Source: an uncultured Lachnospiraceae bacterium
GTDB lineage: Bacteria > Bacillota > Clostridia > Lachnospirales > Lachnospiraceae
DNA: 6,552 bases
NCBI GenBank assembly: GCA_934432595.1
Contig: CAKRYR010000040.1
Coordinates: forward strand, 1 to 6,552
Direction: 5' to 3'
Shown here: positions 5,658 to 6,552 of the stretch, in pieces
How positions within the stretch are numbered: position 1 is the first letter of the stretch
Layout of the letters: each line of letters starts with the position of its first letter
The notes under the pieces: generated by a model
Databases searched by the model: none
The model's input: the letters and a program-made list of their open reading frames with translations, nothing else
Told to the model about the DNA's origin: nothing
Translations under genes and position numbers: made by a program

Positions 5658-5713
5658 AAAAAGTAATATATATAATATTTATCTTGTTTACTGATAGTTT
5701 TTGAAAATATAAA

Positions 5714-5729
5714 TAAACGCGTCTGTTTA
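5714..5729 (-). terminator. weak hairpin directly after the TetR-family stop codon
   Basis: Read on the minus strand, TAAAC (5729-5725) and GTTTA (5718-5714) form a 5-bp stem immediately after the TAG stop, followed by TTTATATTTT. It is a weak terminator candidate. The stronger phosphatase terminator at 5629-5657 could also stop minus-strand transcripts. Confidence 0.3.
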
Positions 5730-6323
5730 CTATTCATCCCTTATACAACCAGTTTGCTTTAGGGGGGTGAATAGCTTACTCATTCCACCAGATAAAAAGT
5801 CACTAATCATATCAATTAATTGCTCTTGGGGAATAGGAGAATCACTCATAATCCAATAAATGCAAGGGTCAAATAAAAGTCCTGATATACATGAATCTAT
5901 TATCTCTACTTCATCTTGACTTTTTTGAAACATTCTTTTTTGTGTTAAAGCCTGTATAAAAAGAGTTTTTAACTTTGTAATAATATGAGAAGTTTCAACA
6001 TTAGTTAATAGCATATTTAATTCTTCTTTATGGCCAAGAATAATTCTTGATACTATTTTTACTTGTTCTCTTGGATTATTAATTACTTCATCCAAAGTGG
6101 TTTTTGATATTGTATCTCTTATAGAATTAACTATTGAATTTTCTACTTGGGATGCTAAATCAGTTATATCTTTATAATGAGCATAAAAAGTTCCACGACT
6201 GATATTAGCTTCATTTATTACATCATTTACTGTTATTTTGTTATCATTTTTCTTGAAAAGTAATTCATAATATGCGTTTTCTATTAAAGCTCTTGTTCTA
6301 ATAACGTCTCTTCTTTCAGCCAT
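5730..6323 (-). CDS. TetR/AcrR-family transcriptional regulator, 197 aa
   Basis: This is a DNA-binding repressor-type protein with a ligand-sensing C-terminal domain of unknown specificity. The N-terminal domain starts MAERRDVIRTRALIENAYYELL, typical of TetR helix 1. The helix-turn-helix follows at about residues 30-50 (ITVNDVINEAN, then ISRGTFYAHYKD), where the GTFYxHYxD signature is diagnostic. The remaining ~140 residues are helical-looking and variable, as expected. The ATG has a GAGGTG ribosome site (minus strand, 6333-6328). The gene converges on the phosphatase unit and points away from whatever lies right of the window; TetR genes often control a divergent neighbour, here out of view. 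A good promoter and a dyad lie upstream, suggesting self-regulation. A run of six C residues in the coding strand near the 3' end (5762-5767) leaves the frame intact. Confidence 0.93.
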   Translation of the reverse strand: MAERRDVIRTRALIENAYYELLFKKNDNKITVNDVINEANISRGTFYAHYKDITDLASQVENSIVNSIRDTISKTTLDEVINNPREQVKIVSRIILGHKEELNMLLTNVETSHIITKLKTLFIQALTQKRMFQKSQDEVEIIDSCISGLLFDPCIYWIMSDSPIPQEQLIDMISDFLSGGMSKLFTPLKQTGCIRDE

Positions 6324-6346
6324 AATTCACCTCATAAATATTTAAA

Positions 6347-6371
6347 CATATCGTATAAAGTTATACATATG
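6347..6371. promoter_or_regulatory. dyad operator candidate in the tetR leader
   Basis: CATAT-C-GTATAA (6347-6358) and TTATACATATG (6361-6371) are inverted copies differing by one extra C, around a 2-base centre. A second, overlapping perfect palindrome, ATACATATGTAT, lies at 6363-6374. Both sit between the tetR promoter and its start codon, the usual place for a self-repressing TetR operator. AT-rich DNA yields chance palindromes, so binding is inferred. Confidence 0.5.
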
Positions 6372-6391
6372 TATTAGTTTCCTTTCAATAT

Positions 6392-6420
6392 ATTATAATG
6401 AATCCCCCATTAGATTTCAA
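6392..6420 (-). promoter_or_regulatory. sigma-A-type promoter of the tetR-family gene
   Basis: On the minus strand, TTGAAA (6420-6415) and TATAAT (6397-6392) are separated by exactly 17 bp, a near-consensus pair. Transcription would start near 6385, giving a leader of about 60 bases that contains the dyad operator candidate and the GAGGTG ribosome site. Confidence 0.75.
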
Positions 6421-6552
6421 GAAATATAAATTTGTAGGCTTGGTTTTTCTGTTCTAGGGACGATTTTGAATAAGTATTTTCTATTTAGGGTGATTTTAGA
6501 GTGACGGTATAAAAATTTTATATAGTTATTCAATTTTAGTGGACGCTTTCGC
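6421..6552. other. gene-free right edge with an imperfect direct repeat
   Basis: No gene or clear plus-strand promoter is visible in these 132 bases. TAGGGACGATTTTGA (6455-6469) and TAGGGTGATTTTAGA (6486-6500) are imperfect direct repeats starting 31 bp apart. They could be protein-binding sites for a divergent gene or the edge of a mobile element; nothing further can be said. Confidence 0.35.

Noticed and set aside
5762..5767. Six-base homopolymer in the tetR gene as a phase-variation tract
   Set aside because: The tract is short, lies near the 3' end and the frame is intact; six bases is weak evidence for slippage control.
1..6552. CRISPR array, tRNA, rRNA or riboswitch
   Set aside because: No regularly spaced repeats, cloverleaf-like segments or recognisable riboswitch cores were seen on either strand.

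Overview
The window is AT-rich DNA with strong AGGAG/GGAGG-type ribosome binding sites, T-tailed terminators and Firmicute-like Clp, TetR and IS66 proteins. This suggests a low-GC Clostridia-type genome (Lachnospiraceae or Clostridium-like), with genus not resolvable. It reads as an accessory, IS-worked region rather than a core locus.

Layout: (1) Positions 1-1860 are the right-hand part of an IS66-family insertion sequence. They hold an apparently intact DDE transposase (194-1801), a small hairpin, and a right terminal repeat ending ...TTAC at 1860. The left end of this IS is not in the window. (2) Positions 1901-4547 hold a former operon: an intact-looking ABC half-exporter (1901-3472), then, 11 bases on, a clpP gene (from 3484) broken by an in-frame TGA and missing its 3' end, then a collapsed clpX made of several retained blocks (3947-4547). 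A terminator closes the block at 4610-4640. (3) An 18-bp perfect inverted copy of the IS66 right-end repeat lies at 4727-4744, so the ABC-Clp block sits between two IS66 ends whose outer tips both face it. (4) Positions 4731-5538 hold a small acidic protein of unknown function and a histidine phosphatase overlapping it by 41 bases, closed by a terminator at 5629-5657. (5) A TetR-family regulator lies on the minus strand (5730-6323) with a good sigma-A-type promoter and a dyad operator candidate in its leader. The last ~130 bases have no gene that can be supported.

How the parts relate: the most interesting content is the ABC exporter - ClpP - ClpX gene order. ClpP and ClpX normally form an ATP-dependent protease, and core clpP-clpX operons are not headed by an ABC exporter. 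The tight spacing (clpP ribosome site abutting the exporter stop) suggests a dedicated export-plus-proteolysis cassette that has since decayed: ClpP lacks its catalytic Asp region, and ClpX lacks Walker A and has Gly for the Walker B Glu. The IS66 end stops 40 bp before the exporter start, so the operon's upstream genes or promoter may have been displaced or deleted. What the intact system exported or degraded cannot be told from this window.
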